Below are positions 44,343 through 57,600 of a stretch of 64,000 bases of DNA, piece after piece. Position numbers and translations under genes: made by a program. Source of the DNA: Filosporella fistucella (Eukaryota > Ascomycota > Leotiomycetes > Helotiales). Under the pieces are notes generated by a model that saw only the letters and a list, made by a program, of their open reading frames with translations, made no database searches and was not told the DNA's origin. The DNA lies in contig JAQJZZ010000018.1 in assembly GCA_030077755.1 (NCBI GenBank), positions 2,480,001 to 2,544,000 on the forward strand. The letters run 5' to 3'. The first letter of the stretch is position 1. Each line of letters starts with the position of its first letter.

Positions 44343-47300
44343 CCGATTTTTTTTTTACATTTTCAAGGAATGGCAGCAGTGGGAAAAGGGAGCATGGTAC
44401 CGGTAATGGTAAATAGAGTAATAGGTTGCCACTTAGTACTAAATTTCTTGTCCGCATTCAATTTTCACGACCAAAATATTCTGAAATTAATTCGCTAGTC
44501 ATCTGAACATAACGACAAACACCTCGCAACGACGCCGAAAGCACAATAAAATCTCTGAACATGTTTCTGATGTTTTTTTATGAAACTGTTGCGTTCGCAA
44601 ACCTTTCACGATACAGCGTTTGCCAGCCGTGAGACGTCGACACCGAAGCGAGATCAAAAAGGGGGCGGAACAGAACACAAGGCTAACATTTGTGACACCT
44701 TTCTCGGATATCCGAATCAGGAGCTTACCAGATATCTCGCACAAGCTTCATGCAATAGAAAATCACCTATTCAATTGTATAGTGCGAGTTACATATCCTC
44801 CTCTCGAACAATTTGCAAGCAAGATACGCAGCGTCCGGTCGCCTTTCGGAGCATCGCTTATCGTCCTCGAAGCTTCGAATGCATTTCACGATTCTGGCAC
44901 ATAGTCACCACGGATACATACTTCACTGCATCGAAGAACTGCAAGTACGTTTTACTGCTGCCATATGGTATTGTAGATTTCCTGAGCTGATGTTATCACG
45001 CTTGGCAAGATAGTTCTAGCTGGACTCCAGTTTCGTGAGAGCGAAAAATCCCAGTTTTTCATAACTGCAGCAGGTTGCAAAAAAAAAGTGTGTCATGTTG
45101 CGTACAGTCTCTATATAGAACTCCAAGAGAGATATGTACGTGCAAGCTCTAATGTTTTGATGCAAGCCTGCCTGGGAGTTGAAGTTTGGGTGTACATTTA
45201 TCCCGCTTTCAAATTCATGAGCAACGGTTGCAACACTTCAAATGTTTTCAATCACTTCTCAAGCTAATTATTTGAAATCTTATTTCCTGTCTGTGTTTAA
45301 ATCTGGATTTGTCTATCCTCCCAGACAGTCGGTTCTTCTCTGCAAATCTTTTGCTACAAATCGTTTTGTGGTGGTCTACTTGAGATCGCGTGCCCCTCCA
45401 GACTAGAATTCCAGCTTTGGAACGAAATATTTGAAACGCAAAATTAGATGTTATCTCAAATAATACTTACAGAATACAAGTCGAGGAATCACATTCAGAG
45501 AGAAATTCAAGAGTATTTTGATCACATGGCTTTCACCAAGTTCATTTTTCGGGTGAGGGTAAAAACTCCAACCTACCAGTTGCCATTCCCCTTCCAGAGC
45601 GGCAACTGTTCAAACAATATGAGAGACATGACTTTGGAGCAAGAGATTGTGTTAATTACTCTTTGCTCTAGGTGCGTTCAGCCCATGCTACTCTAATCAA
45701 TGAACGGCAGTTCCAAAAATCTCCCCGATAAAACGGGCAGCGAGACTCCTCTACCGGCTCGATTCTGCAATACTAAGGCATTTCAAGGATAGAGTTCTGC
45801 AAGTAGAATAAATACAGTTTTGAAGTTCATGTTTAATACTTCATTCTCCATCGTGTGTAACAAGAGGGTTCCAAATAGCTCCACGGTGCACAAACCTTTC
45901 TCGGGCTCAGTTAGCTATACGGTTCGGTGAATTCTATTCCCATTATAGAAGTGCTTAGCTACGGTAATTTTCTACATTGAGTTCACAAATAAATCTTTCT
46001 CACTCTGAGTCTCTGAAAGAAAATTGAACCCTCTCGTGCGATACCCACATGATATCAGTAATTTCAGTGATGCTACTCCGTGAAAGATCGAAGTGCAAGG
46101 TCCGTATATTCGCATGTCAATGCACATAATTATTTGACTTGCGTACGCAAGCACCGCAGCCTTTCATTTCTACCACATTCCCACACTCCTAAGAGGATCT
46201 ACTCGACTACCGTCACATATCCCTATATTTCAATCCACCGACCCTCCGAAAACTTTCAGCCACGAACTCCACATTACGGAATACTCCTTCCTGTCTCCTC
46301 AAGCTCAATCCCAACATCAGTCTCAAGCATCACCATGTCTCTTTCTGCGTCTCTTCGACCGAGCCTCAAAATCGGCCCTATTCAAACTCGCATGACTATT
46401 CCTCTTCTAGCCCACTCAACCTGATCGCCGGTACAGTATCAGCCTCAACCTACGTAACTTTCCACGACACACATCTCTAGAAAAAGTTAGAATTTTTAAT
46501 GCACCAATTATAAGATAAAATAAGAAACGGGAATCTCTCCTTTTCCTCCCCTTCAGACCGCTACGTCTTACCAAGAGGCTAGTTAAAAGTCCTCAAGCAA
46601 CCTTGTTCCCCAAGCTAGTAGCCTAGGTAGTCTAGTAACCTAGAATCGATTTGATATTTTCATGGATATTGGAATATTAAAGTAGGAAAATATATCAGAC
46701 TTCAAGATAGCTGCTGTCAAAGCGCGAACTCTAAACTTTGGGACTGCGGTTGTCTCAACGCTTTTAGATTCTCGGTACCGGCCAATGTCCACTTCTAGAT
46801 ATGCGGGATGGGGGAGGGGATACCTCCGCGAAACATCGTTATGCCATGTTGCGCAATCGCATTAACGGACATTTTTGGAAAGTTTAGAATGCATTTGTTA
46901 TTTTCTACATTTAAACTTTCATCGGAGATTATTAAAATTAATTCAAGTGCCGAATTCCCCTCGATAACTTCCAGGGTTTATCCTTCCTCCTCTTTCTCCA
47001 TGCAAGACAGCACGCTACGTTAGGAATGAGCGTATCCCACTCGCATGACAGTACCGAAGATGCAGCACTCACTTCCTAGTTCACCAGGTTGATAGGTGAC
47101 AGTCGCGCCGGAAGAACTCCAGAAGACCGCCTAAACGAGGTGGTTCTTCCTTGTATTGCACATGGATCTATGGTTCCTGAATGGGCTCCAAACCCAAGTC
47201 TGGGGAATGTCGGAGATAGATTGGATGGCGACAGGGAGGGGATTGCGTGACTTTTTTGCCATTTTTTTTCCATCGCGGGTTCTAGATGTGGATATATCGA

Positions 47301-48120
47301 GGTGAGGAGAGAGTAACGTAACATTGCTTCAATTGGGTTGAAACAAGTTCATGAATTCTCTTCCTTGATCATAATTCAGTAATAATTTTCAATATCACGA
47401 AAGACCCTACTCATACAATGATCAAAATCCGGAGCTCGCGACCAGATAACCACCTGATCCCCGTACCCCGCATCCATACATTCACATCCATATTCTCGCG
47501 TTGATGGTAAGAATAAAGCATAATAGAGGCGAATGTAATAGTTTTTCTTCTATACTGTATATGCTCGCTGGTAAGATAATAGCAAGGATAAATGGTAAAT
47601 CGGTTGTCCATGATTGAGGAAGTTTGGTAAGAGCGAGAATTGGCAAATGCGGAGAAGATCGGAAGGATAGACCCGAATTCTCACGATGTTATGGCTCGTT
47701 TCGAGATATCATGTGGCAGAGGTTGGGAGAGAAGATGAAGTCGATTTCTTAAGTCTATTGTAGGCTTTGAAAAGGAAAACTCATGAAAAATATGTTGGAT
47801 ATTAGAGGAGATGAACAAATACATATTTTCATTACACAAGGCCACCCAATCTGACCTCAAATGCAACACCCTTCTATCTTTGTAATGCTAACGCCAGCAT
47901 GGTATGTAGATATAACACGTAGCCAACCCTCTCACTTTTCAAATCCAACCCAATTCATAAACCGAGCCCAAATGCCAATCCACCAACCTTCCATGCCTTT
48001 CTGCCATCCCATCCGATCCATCCAATGCCCACCTATGCTGTAGTACAATATATACAAATTCCATTTAACGTTCCAAGACCGTAGCCAAGCATTGTTCGTC
48101 AATCTCCGCATCAACCATGC
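44343..48120. other. Gene-poor intergenic region
   Basis: 3.8 kb between the start of the repeat-protein gene and the 3' end of the second regulator. It is AT-rich in parts (about 45200-45700 and 46480-46950). The longest open frames (44580-44990, 46080-46424) have no codon pattern, splice signals or motif that I can support. No tRNA or transposon ends were recognised. Confidence 0.4.
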
Positions 48121-50520
48121 CTAGATGATATTTGTGATACTCATCCTCTCGTTTCCTCTTCTCTCTTGGCTCTGGCTCCCAGAACTCATCCCTCCTCCAC
48201 TACTCCCAGATCCATATCGATTATGCACAGGATGCACGTACCCTCCCTGTTCCCTCGCCAGTATATTAACCAGATACTCAACTTTCTCCCATCCACCCCA
48301 ATCCCTTGCCTCTATATCCGTAAGCACAGTCGTGCCTTCTCCTCGTCCACCACCGAGTAAAGTAGCTCCAGCCTTTGGCGCACCAAGTCCACCACTGAGA
48401 TTTATGCCCGTTTCGCTGCCTGTCCAGACCCAACTATTCTCTGTACTAGCTTGCAAGTCTCCCGACACATAGGCCATCAGTTCCTCGTCTAGATCTCTCT
48501 CGCTTCGGTAATTCTTGCTCCCGATCAAACCGCCTGCTCGTCTTTTGTCGATCAACGCGCCGAGGAAAAATGCGACGTGCCGCCCACAAGCTACATTCAC
48601 GTCTCGGAGGGTGGCGATACTGGATGAAGCTCTAATACAAGTGAGAGCGGCGTCAAAGTGGCCACCAAAGAGCAAAAACAGAGTACACCGCCAGATATGC
48701 GTACAGGTCATGGCATTAGCTGTGGGCCCAAACGGAGGAGTAGGAGGATTCGTGGTATTTGAAGCGGCCATTGCGCGAGCAAAGAGATTGGTGGAATCCA
48801 GAGAGGCGCGAATGCATTGCTCTATGGCGTTGCTGCGGACATCTGGAGGACAGGAAGTAGTGAGATTATGACGGTGGAGGACGAGACGTGCGTTCATGAG
48901 GTGGCAAACTGGAGCAAGCATTCTTGGATCCAAGGGTTCATGAGCTGTGAGTTGGCAGGAAGGAGGGAAAGATGCCATACAGGCGCTGAAGTGCGTATCG
49001 AATGTCGCTAGAGTTGAAGGGGAGATGACTGGTGATTTGAGGGTTTTGATAAGTTGTGACACTGCCCTAACGACGTGGATGATCGGAAGAATGAAGTTTG
49101 TGAGAGGAGCGACGCCATTTGGTACCAGCATGCCAGCATCGTGGATATAATGGTCGTCAATAGCGGCTGGGAGACTGACATCACAGTCCGCGTCTTCTAT
49201 TAAGAGAGGTCTCCCCAACTCCAACGACATCTGCCTGTCCCAAACATAAATCCCCCACCAAACTCTTCTCCGCATCTCACCCTCAATCATTGGCCACGGG
49301 CCTGTTTCATTGTGGAGCCCTATATCCTGGGAAATTCGGACTGCTGAAGCAAGCCACGTCCAAGCCGCAGATTTGAGATTCATTTCCGCCAGGAAAATGC
49401 TCACCAATACAGCCGACCTCGCATGATCGATCACAAACTCATCGTTCCACGTATCTATCAGCATACGCGAAGTTTCAATGTACTCCTTTCCCTTTTGCGG
49501 CCGTAGAATACTCGGTTCGGAGCTGAAAAGTGTGCCAACAGCCAAGACAGAAAAGAATAAAGAGGACCAGACAGGTGGAACACCATGGAACGACCCAGCT
49601 TTGTATACCGCCTCATACTCCTGCTCAAATGTTGGCCAATGGAGAATTGGTATCGTCATATGCACAGAAGCGTAGTAGGAGCTAAGCAAGTGATCGGCCA
49701 TGTGCTTCGGGGGAAGATCTGGTCGAAGGGGGTTGAAGTGTGCTTGTGATCCAATTTGCCGGTAAGGTGCAGGTGGCTTGAATATACCCCGGCCAAAGTT
49801 CCGGATGTTCGATCGTACTCTGGAGAGATCCTGAGGAGGAGGAGGCCGTTGTCTTCTCTTCGGAAGAGATCCTATCTCAGGGAGTTGTAAAGGTGTCTGT
49901 TGCGGTCCCTCGCTATCGATATCCATCTGACCTTCTCTGAGATTCAACATTGATCGCAATTGGGAATTCTCCCGTTTAACTTGTGCAATCTGCTTCTCTA
50001 AATCCTGTACTTGCTTAATGGAGGACATCCGCCTATTCGTTTCCTTGGTGAACTGGCATTTGACATTCCGACTCGAACATTCCGAACAGCTCGTTGTTTC
50101 TGTTGCATCGCATTTGACCTTGCGTTCTCTGCAAGCGTCACAGCTTGGATCCTTCCTCCTCTGACGATAGGCTCTCTTTTGCGCTTGCATGTTTGCAGCC
50201 GACATCTGCCCACCCGATGCCCCTGGTGTACCACTCGAAGATCCCGTGGAAGCCATGGAATCCATCCCTGGCGGTCCTGGAGAGGTCGTAGCTGATCCGT
50301 ATGGATTCTGAAAAGAACTGTGGCCCATAGGCATACCAGAAGGCATGTTGATATGCTGTGGATGCTGTGCACTCATTGGTCGAGGAGAAGCTCCCATAAG
50401 TCCACCGTCATAAACTCCCTGAGGTCGTGGTGAGGCAGCAGAAGAGACAGAAGAGGAGTCGTAAGATTTCGTCGATGGCGCTGGTGATCTCGAATATGTA
50501 TTTTGCGTTTGCCCCGCCAT
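48121..50520 (-). CDS. Zn2Cys6 fungal transcription factor (intronless)
   Basis: Predicted nuclear regulator, 799 residues in one exon. A Ser/Pro/Gly-rich N-terminal tail (about 1-115) leads to a basic run KRAYRQRRKDPS and the zinc cluster, CDACRERKVKCD then CSECSSRNVKCQF (six cysteines). A leucine-rich coiled coil for dimerisation follows (IKQVQDLEKQIAQVKRENSQ). The fungal-specific middle homology domain begins near HMADHLLSSYYASVHMTIPI and includes WTWLASAVRISQDIGLH and RRVWWGIYVWDRQMSLELGR, the typical WW-x-x-x-x-x-DR block. The C-terminal portion carries LVLHRHNLTT and a Gly/Ser-rich end. The absence of introns in such a long gene contrasts with its neighbours. The 8.6 kb upstream hold no recognisable gene, so a large regulatory or untranslated leader region is possible. 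Confidence 0.88.
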   Translation of the reverse strand: MAGQTQNTYSRSPAPSTKSYDSSSVSSAASPRPQGVYDGGLMGASPRPMSAQHPQHINMPSGMPMGHSSFQNPYGSATTSPGPPGMDSMASTGSSSGTPGASGGQMSAANMQAQKRAYRQRRKDPSCDACRERKVKCDATETTSCSECSSRNVKCQFTKETNRRMSSIKQVQDLEKQIAQVKRENSQLRSMLNLREGQMDIDSEGPQQTPLQLPEIGSLPKRRQRPPPPQDLSRVRSNIRNFGRGIFKPPAPYRQIGSQAHFNPLRPDLPPKHMADHLLSSYYASVHMTIPILHWPTFEQEYEAVYKAGSFHGVPPVWSSLFFSVLAVGTLFSSEPSILRPQKGKEYIETSRMLIDTWNDEFVIDHARSAVLVSIFLAEMNLKSAAWTWLASAVRISQDIGLHNETGPWPMIEGEMRRRVWWGIYVWDRQMSLELGRPLLIEDADCDVSLPAAIDDHYIHDAGMLVPNGVAPLTNFILPIIHVVRAVSQLIKTLKSPVISPSTLATFDTHFSACMASFPPSCQLTAHEPLDPRMLAPVCHLMNARLVLHRHNLTTSCPPDVRSNAIEQCIRASLDSTNLFARAMAASNTTNPPTPPFGPTANAMTCTHIWRCTLFLLFGGHFDAALTCIRASSSIATLRDVNVACGRHVAFFLGALIDKRRAGGLIGSKNYRSERDLDEELMAYVSGDLQASTENSWVWTGSETGINLSGGLGAPKAGATLLGGGRGEGTTVLTDIEARDWGGWEKVEYLVNILAREQGGYVHPVHNRYGSGSSGGGMSSGSQSQERRGNERMSITNII

Positions 50521-51179
50521 TTTATAGTCCCGGAATCGGTTCTTTTATCCAAATGGAACTAACCGGAGAAGAGGTCTGAGATAGAGAGAATCGAAAGAGG
50601 CGAAAATGTTCAGATTTTAAAGTTCCAGCCTCATTGCACGAAAATTATACAAGCTTGTCAGGGGAATCGAAAAGGAGGATAAAATGGTCCACAGAACGTT
50701 TTCTTCTGTACTTTTCTCAGGAACGAACTTCGCAGCACGATAACCAGCAGGAGTGTGTGTAAGTCTGAAGCTGGGTTTCCTTCACCGAGGGAAATCTGGT
50801 ACGGATGGTATCTCTTCACTCAGGGATCTGGCAGATCCGCGACACGCCGCCGTGCTACAGTCTAGTGCAACCTCAAGGCTGCTAAGTTCCGATGCAAGTG
50901 TGCAGCGCGTGGCCGAGCCAAATTCTTCTCCACTCTACGGATACACCAGAAGTAGAAGTTCAAGGTACCAAATGTCGGCAGCTGATCCGGTGAGATGAGG
51001 GCCTATTGGGGGTCAATCTGTAGCAGGGATTTGATCAGCGAGAAGTTCTTGATAGACGGCGAGCAGCAAGAGGCTGGATGTTGTTGGTTGAAGAGGCTAT
51101 GTGTGCCGCCAGAAGCATATTGGTACGGTAAAGAAAGGTGAAAGAAAGAAAAAAATGCCGAAGGCGGTGCGGAGTAAGT

Positions 51180-51280
51180 AGTAAAAGCGAGAGTGAGTGT
51201 GAGTTGGAGTGAGTGCGTGAGTGTATGTATAAGTGAGTGAGTGATAAGGTAGTAGGTAATAAGTGAGGTGGGCAGCTCAC
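51180..51280. repeat. Degenerate GTGA/GAGT-type simple repeat
   Basis: A purine-biased run of gagtgagtg-like units (gtgagtgtgag, gagtgagtgcg, gtgagtgagtg) lies upstream of the second regulator. Confidence 0.7.
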
Positions 51281-51302
51281 TGGTGCGGGCTGATGTATGT
51301 GT

Positions 51303-51326
51303 AAGTGCAAGTGCAAGTGCAAGTGT
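51303..51326. repeat. Hexanucleotide repeat aagtgc x3 plus one variant
   Basis: Three exact aagtgc units followed by aagtgt. Confidence 0.9.
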
Positions 51327-51590
51327 AGGTGGAGTGGAAGGGTGGAGGGGGAGAGGGAGGGTATATGACGGAAGTACAGGCATTGGGCCTCCGCTTTAAG
51401 GCTGATTGGGAAATCTGGAGTAATCCAGTGCCAAGCCTGGCATAACTGGCATAACAAGCATTTAAGCCAGAGATCCAAGTGCTGTGGACTAGGTGAAGGC
51501 AAGTGAACTGAGGTCGGAGTGTGCTGAAGCGTGGTAACGAGGTGAAAGCTGGTAAGGATTTGTAAAAATGTAGTAAAATATGTTGAAGTG

Positions 51591-51609
51591 AGGTGAGGTG
51601 AGGTGAGGT
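51591..51609. repeat. Pentanucleotide repeat aggtg x3 plus partial unit
   Basis: Three exact aggtg units followed by aggt, within the same simple-repeat-rich region upstream of the second regulator. Confidence 0.9.
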
Positions 51610-54600
51610 TGGGTGATGTGAATCGGTGTGTCGACTAGCTGGGCCATTGCCAGGCTGTGTTAGAGAAAGTTCAGAAAGAAGAGATGTCCGCGAAAATCTT
51701 CATCCACCTCCCTTAACAGAGATGGATATGGATTCAGATATTGAACACGAACACCTCATCCTCTTACACCTTTCTACAGTTCCTTACCCTGGGCGTCTGT
51801 ATTTTGCTGCGCCTGTCCCTCCTCCCTGGCTGCCCGGCTAACCTTCTTCCTGGCAGGCCCTTCTGTTCATCGCTGTACTGTAATGTTAAAGTGCTGGTAG
51901 GTACTGTACGGGAACGTTGGGGTGTTCACCCCCCCTAGGCCCCTTGCCTCCAACGTCCACCAGTGACCAGATGCACCAAAACCTGAAATTCGACCTTCGC
52001 CGACAGGGGCAGACATGCAGGTCAGAATGTTACGGAACCACTTTAGTAAAAATGCCCGCCCCGGAGAATCTTTGTTTTTCCGCTCCCTCAGATATGGATT
52101 TCTGCCCTTGAACCCTTTTCAAGCGAACAGGGCATAGCAGATTCAGCTTCAGATTCAGATGCCGCAAACAATCGCAGACAGCACACTTGCACACTTGCAT
52201 ATTGCTCAATTCTGGATGCCGGGTCGGCAGAACATCCCTTTTGTCATACACCGGGACATGATGTGCATTGCTCCAGGAACTCGTGTGGTAAGCAGGCAGC
52301 TCGGTACTGATGAGCCGCCCCTCTTCAAACACTCCTTTGGAAGGTAGGGTAAGGGAGACCACAGAGAGAGATTAACACACGTACCGGATATTTTTTTTTG
52401 GCTTGAGCTGCACAGTTTGCTGTCAACTCTGAATTACTGGGTGCTCCGTGACTTCCTGCGGCGTTCTCGGGAGGTGGCGTCTATAGGCGTTCCTGCGACG
52501 TTCAACTGCATATGTACGTCTGGATTCCTTTCTGCTTCCGGTGGAAGCTGCCGACGGGTTCGGCCCGTTGATAGGACAAAATCCGCAGGTTTCGACGGCT
52601 CGGAATGATCTCGCAGTGTCGGATTCAAGGTCGAGTAAGGCCTGACAAAGAGATGCTTGGGTAGGATCAATTTGGGTTGGTAACTTGGTATGAGGTAGGG
52701 TAGAGGCGTGGAGTGGAATGGGACGAAAAGTCGACGACAAAAATCAGTAAGAGTAAGCGGTCTGCTTCGTGGCCTCGATGTAATGTTGTAATCTGGTTCC
52801 GTTGGTATTGTCCTGTCTCGTCTGTACCTCAGAATATGCAGCAGCACGTGTAGAGTCTTGCTTGGTTGACTTCAAGTTTGCGACGGCAGCAGTGGGTATA
52901 TATCAGAACAATAATAGCTCTCTCCCCCCAGCCAAGTCAGGGAATAGGTTCTCCGTAGTCTCGCCCGAGAATAATTATGGGAAGTGACTGACACCAGACC
53001 CCGGTATGGTTATGAATTCCTGGCTAGCTACTACTAGCCTACTGTTAGGAAAATAAATAGGCGATGCCGCGTTGAATCCTGGCTCGAGGAGGGGAGAGGG
53101 GGGTGGATTGCTGGTACTGGGAGAAATCGTGATCGGATAAGAGGTGGTACCTGCAATCCTTGCGGAAGAACGAACCTTTACAGTGGACTGGACTGGACGG
53201 GCAAGGCAAGGGAGCGATGGCTCCAGGGGTTTGAAATGGTTCGGAGGTTGTCTCGAAGCCCATGCTGCGTCCAAGATCAGCAGTGCCAGACTGTGCGAAG
53301 ATGCATGATAATGTATGCAAGGCTGGATGGTGGAGCGAGGAGGTGAGGATGAGTTACGTCTTAGGCAGGGAAGACCAGAGTTCCCTCGCAATTGTGAGCG
53401 ATGAGTAGCTGAAAATGAGAGATTAAGTACATGAGTACGAATACAACACCTTATTGAAGTGTAGTATATTCTGTATGTAACACTGAATTGCTAGTTGTCA
53501 CTGTAGTGCAGTACTAAGAACAAGGTTGATTGACAGGGACCAGCTAATATGGGTTTGAGGTGCCGCTGTCTCATCCGATTCTTGCGCCTTGAAGTCAGTA
53601 ATAGTCTAATAGAATAGCCTTGATGGGCCGTAGAAGCTCTTTACCCAATGAGGAAGTAGATAAACGTTTGCTGGGTGTTTCATGTTTTGAACTGGCATCT
53701 TCAGTAATTTGACTTTTCTTTTTCTAGACGGTCTGGATGTTGGATGTCTCCTCATCCTGCTCCTTGGAGCTGTGATCGTCTGAAGCTAGAGGAAAAGCAC
53801 ACATTGATCATGCTCGTAGGATATCACTAGCAAGAGGGGAATGGCCAGCCAGCATGATATGGCAAAATTAATACGGACACTGCCATGTGTACTGTAAAGA
53901 TCGTTTTCGTCCGGTGTTGGTGAGGCGGGAAGAGACAACCATTACTCACAAGGTTTGAAAGCACCCAATAGCTTAGCAGAATTGACTCTCCAGAGTTTGT
54001 TTCGTGCCTTTCTGTAGCCGTAATTCCCAGCTATTTCCAGCATCGAGGAACAGATCATGGCATGTTCCGACGGGATGAGCAGCTGGCGTGGTCGCCATTT
54101 CACGCCGGCGTGCCACTGCTGGGCCAGCTTCCCGCAATCAGGGTGGGGTGGTGTGGGTGGCATTGTCCTGGGTATTGAATCCTGCACGGTAGCCGTAAAA
54201 GGATACAGTAGCAGATGGGAGGGAGGCGTGGAGGATGGGCAAGGAGCATGGCTAGAGCAGAGAGCATAGAGCTTGGAGCATTGCATGGAGGGTGAGGGTT
54301 CATACCGAATGGTGAGAAGTCCCGGAGACGAAGGTCTAACAGGAAGGTGTTAAGATTGAATGCTTTAGTAAGGGTAAGAGTAGCAGAAGTAGTAGAGGCA
54401 AAGTAATGAGTAAGTATAGCAAAAGCAGTAAAAGAGCAGCTCGGGAGATTCAGCATACAATGAGTTAAACCTCTTTGGTGGAAGTGATAGGTAGTTAGTC
54501 CAGAAAGGTTCATAATTCAGAGCACAGTCCTGGCTTGTTCTCGCCCGCTCAGTCGGTTTCCCAGCCTGAAACTTTTCGACTTCCAGAGGGATGGGGAGGA

Positions 54601-57600
54601 AGAAAGGTGTGGCTGCACTGGCTCTGTGGCGGTTGATTCAGATTTTGATGACTACCTGGACATACCTAGGTAAATCTGCAGCTTGCTTTGACTTGATTAT
54701 GTGCAAATATACTTGCCTACCTCGTGCAACGTCTAACAGCTCTAAACTTGATAAGCTCCAGCGTGTATCGCATCGGCCGAATTTGTCTTGAAGATGCTTT
54801 CTCTTCTCCTGCAGGCTTCGCATCTCCCTGTTGTTACGTTGTACTGTAGGTAGTCCTGGCGGGCGTAGATTGGCGCTGCTGCATCATATCGCCGCTGAAT
54901 TCTAAGCCCAACCGGCGACCCGACTGCCGCGAGCCAGTGAAAGATCAGCCCAGTCTTGCCTTTCAACAGTTATTACCATCGACAATCCTCTTCATCCATG
55001 CTAACATTGACATCCCCGTCTGGACGCTTGATGCTGTTGATATTCACATTCCCCCACCACAGGACGGACAGGCCACCCACAGGTACAGGCGGTGTAACGA
55101 AAATATCCATTTCAGTGTAACTCTGTCAAGCTCTGATATCGACCATCAGAAACACTAGATGCGAGCACTAATTCTCATGCTACACAGGCTCAACTCACTA
55201 AGCAAATGATATTGTTGGGAAGATTTCCAGTTCTGCCGCATGGTACGCTGTATATTGTCCTCCGCCGTCTGATGAGTTCACGGGGTCTAAAGTCTTATGC
55301 TGAATTGTATAGACTCCGTCTCAAAGGTGATTTTTTGTCCTGTTCCTGTTCCCATTGCATTATATTTCCTCGCTTCCCGCATCTTTCCACTCCTGGGTAT
55401 ACATCTCCGGTGGTGGGCAAATTCCACTCAGGCCCTCCATGCAGCCAAATCCCATCTTTCAATCCCCACCTCGCCCACATCAGTTCACTTCAACCCTCAG
55501 ATATTAATTTTGACTCCACTGACAATTATCCCTATCTTCCTTTGTTCCTCGAACCCCTGTTTCCCACTACTCGGGACCCTATTCTGGCATATCTAGGCAC
55601 TCGGCCTAAAGTGAAAAAAATCTGGGGACGACACGCATGCAACTTACCTCGTGTGCATACTGGCGTGAAGCTACGAACACGCTGCTCCAGTCGCTACAAT
55701 TGCCGGTCATTGTTCAGCAAAGTAACGCTACTACCCTTCCCTCATGGATACTCACATGGTATGGAAATCCTCCTGAAAGAAAAAAAAAACCGATAACCCC
55801 TGGCCCCCCTGCTTCCTGGATCCTCGGATGAACGCCTACCGGCCGAGGAAGAATCTTCGAAGGGCGTGTTCGAAAAGGAAACGGGCATTTAACGCATGAA
55901 AGCGAAGGGAACAGAACGCCATCTTGTTTCAGCGCCTCGCTCTTGCTGCGAACTTCGTAAGGCCAGGCGAGCCAGGCCTGTACTCGTGCCTCTCCTCATT
56001 CAAGCTATATCATACCAGACGACGGCATATCGTGCTGGACATCCCTCAAAGCTATCAGTCAGCAGTTAGTAAGAAGTCCTAACACAATTATACTTTGCAG
56101 CTCCCACGAGGTGCGACGAGAGACTTCATGTAACAGCTCCCGGAGACCTATGAAAGCACTGCCGGTTGCACACGGTTGAAAGGCTGATGGCACATTCCAT
56201 CTTGGCATACAGATCTCAGAGCCAGAGCCCAAAATGGGTAAGAAAACGGTGAATGAAGCGGGAGGTAGTGTTGCACAGCTTAGCTTGAACTGTTGAATAC
56301 CTGAATTATACTAAGTAAAATGAGGGTTAAAGTGAGAGGAGTATGATAAAAAGCGAGAAATAAAATCATCCACATTATTATTACCACCAACAAGCCCGGC
56401 CCGATGCAGAAGATCAGCAAGTTTCCAGATCTTCAAAGACCGTATTCCATGTCATGTTAAGGTTCGTTCTACTGCAGAACTTAGAAACACGCACTGTGAC
56501 CCGATTGATGGGATCCCTCGAAGGCTCAGGGTTGCACATTTCGGTTGCATCCGCAGCGTTCGCAGAAGCGAGCTTGGGGGAAGGGTGAGGGTGCACTGGA
56601 ATTGGATATGCTTCTGCGACTGTTCAGGTCAATAAGTCACTTCCCTGTTTTCTGCATCATTCGGTGTTCCTTTTGCCATCAACAACTACTTTCAATTCCA
56701 TTGTTGCGGTACCATCCTGGATATGCCCAGCAGTTACTCGTCATTAGGTTCTTCTAGCTCTGCCTCTGTAAATGCTTTTTCCGCCGGATGGATGATTCCA
56801 CCCCGTCCCATGAGCCCGAGCCCGTGAGGTTTCTGGGGATTTCCCAGCACCATCTGGCAGCCGCTGATCGTTCACTTAGTGTTATCTTAGTATGCTGGCC
56901 GGCCCAAACGGTAACCGCCAGCCAGGAAACGCGGGAAATTCTCGGTGTCAGAAGTATTACTACTTTATCATTATTTGCCTTTGCCACTGAGGATGAAGGT
57001 CACCACCACAATATATTCGAATAGATTTGTTCCGAGGCATACTATACACCAATGGATGCATATGAAAGGCAAAGCGGCAAATTTGAATTGACACCAAGAA
57101 TCCTTTCCGCGGTGACTGCGGATGAGAGAAAATAGTAATTGCTGTTGAACCAGTGGGTGGATAGCCACGAAGCTGTCACAGATAGAGCTCACCTGAACAA
57201 GGACAAGAACATGGAATCCTCCCATGTCCAGCAGATCTTCTCGGCTCTCTTGACTCGTAGGCCGCATGTCAACGAGACGGATTGCAACATTTGCGGCCGA
57301 TCTTCTACGGCGTTTGTATCCAAGATGGGGTTACTGCCGTGCTTGACGTCGGGAATGGTTAGAAATTGGGATTTTCGAGTAGGTCTAGCTGTTTGAAACG
57401 GCTCAACGCTTGCAATGGTCTCCGCCAGCCAACTTGCACAGCCTCAGTTGGCGTGATGGGCTTGTACAAAGACGGCTTTAAAATCCTCGTTATGGTTGTT
57501 CGGTCGGTCTCCACAAGCACCGGTAACGTCAGATAACTCTTTCAGAAACCGTTGATCCTGCCTTACCTTTCCTGGGCTCTGGGGATCCGGGTCAGCCTCC

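Noticed and set aside
46080..46424. 114-codon frame ending in a short basic segment, possible small mitochondrial protein
   Set aside because: No homologue recognised and no supporting splice or start context.
51035..51502. 155-codon minus-strand frame rich in Leu, His and Ser
   Set aside because: It is the translation of the simple-sequence repeats, not a gene.
55206..55796. 196-codon plus-strand frame in the gene-free region
   Set aside because: No motif, no splice context and composition like random sequence; likely chance.
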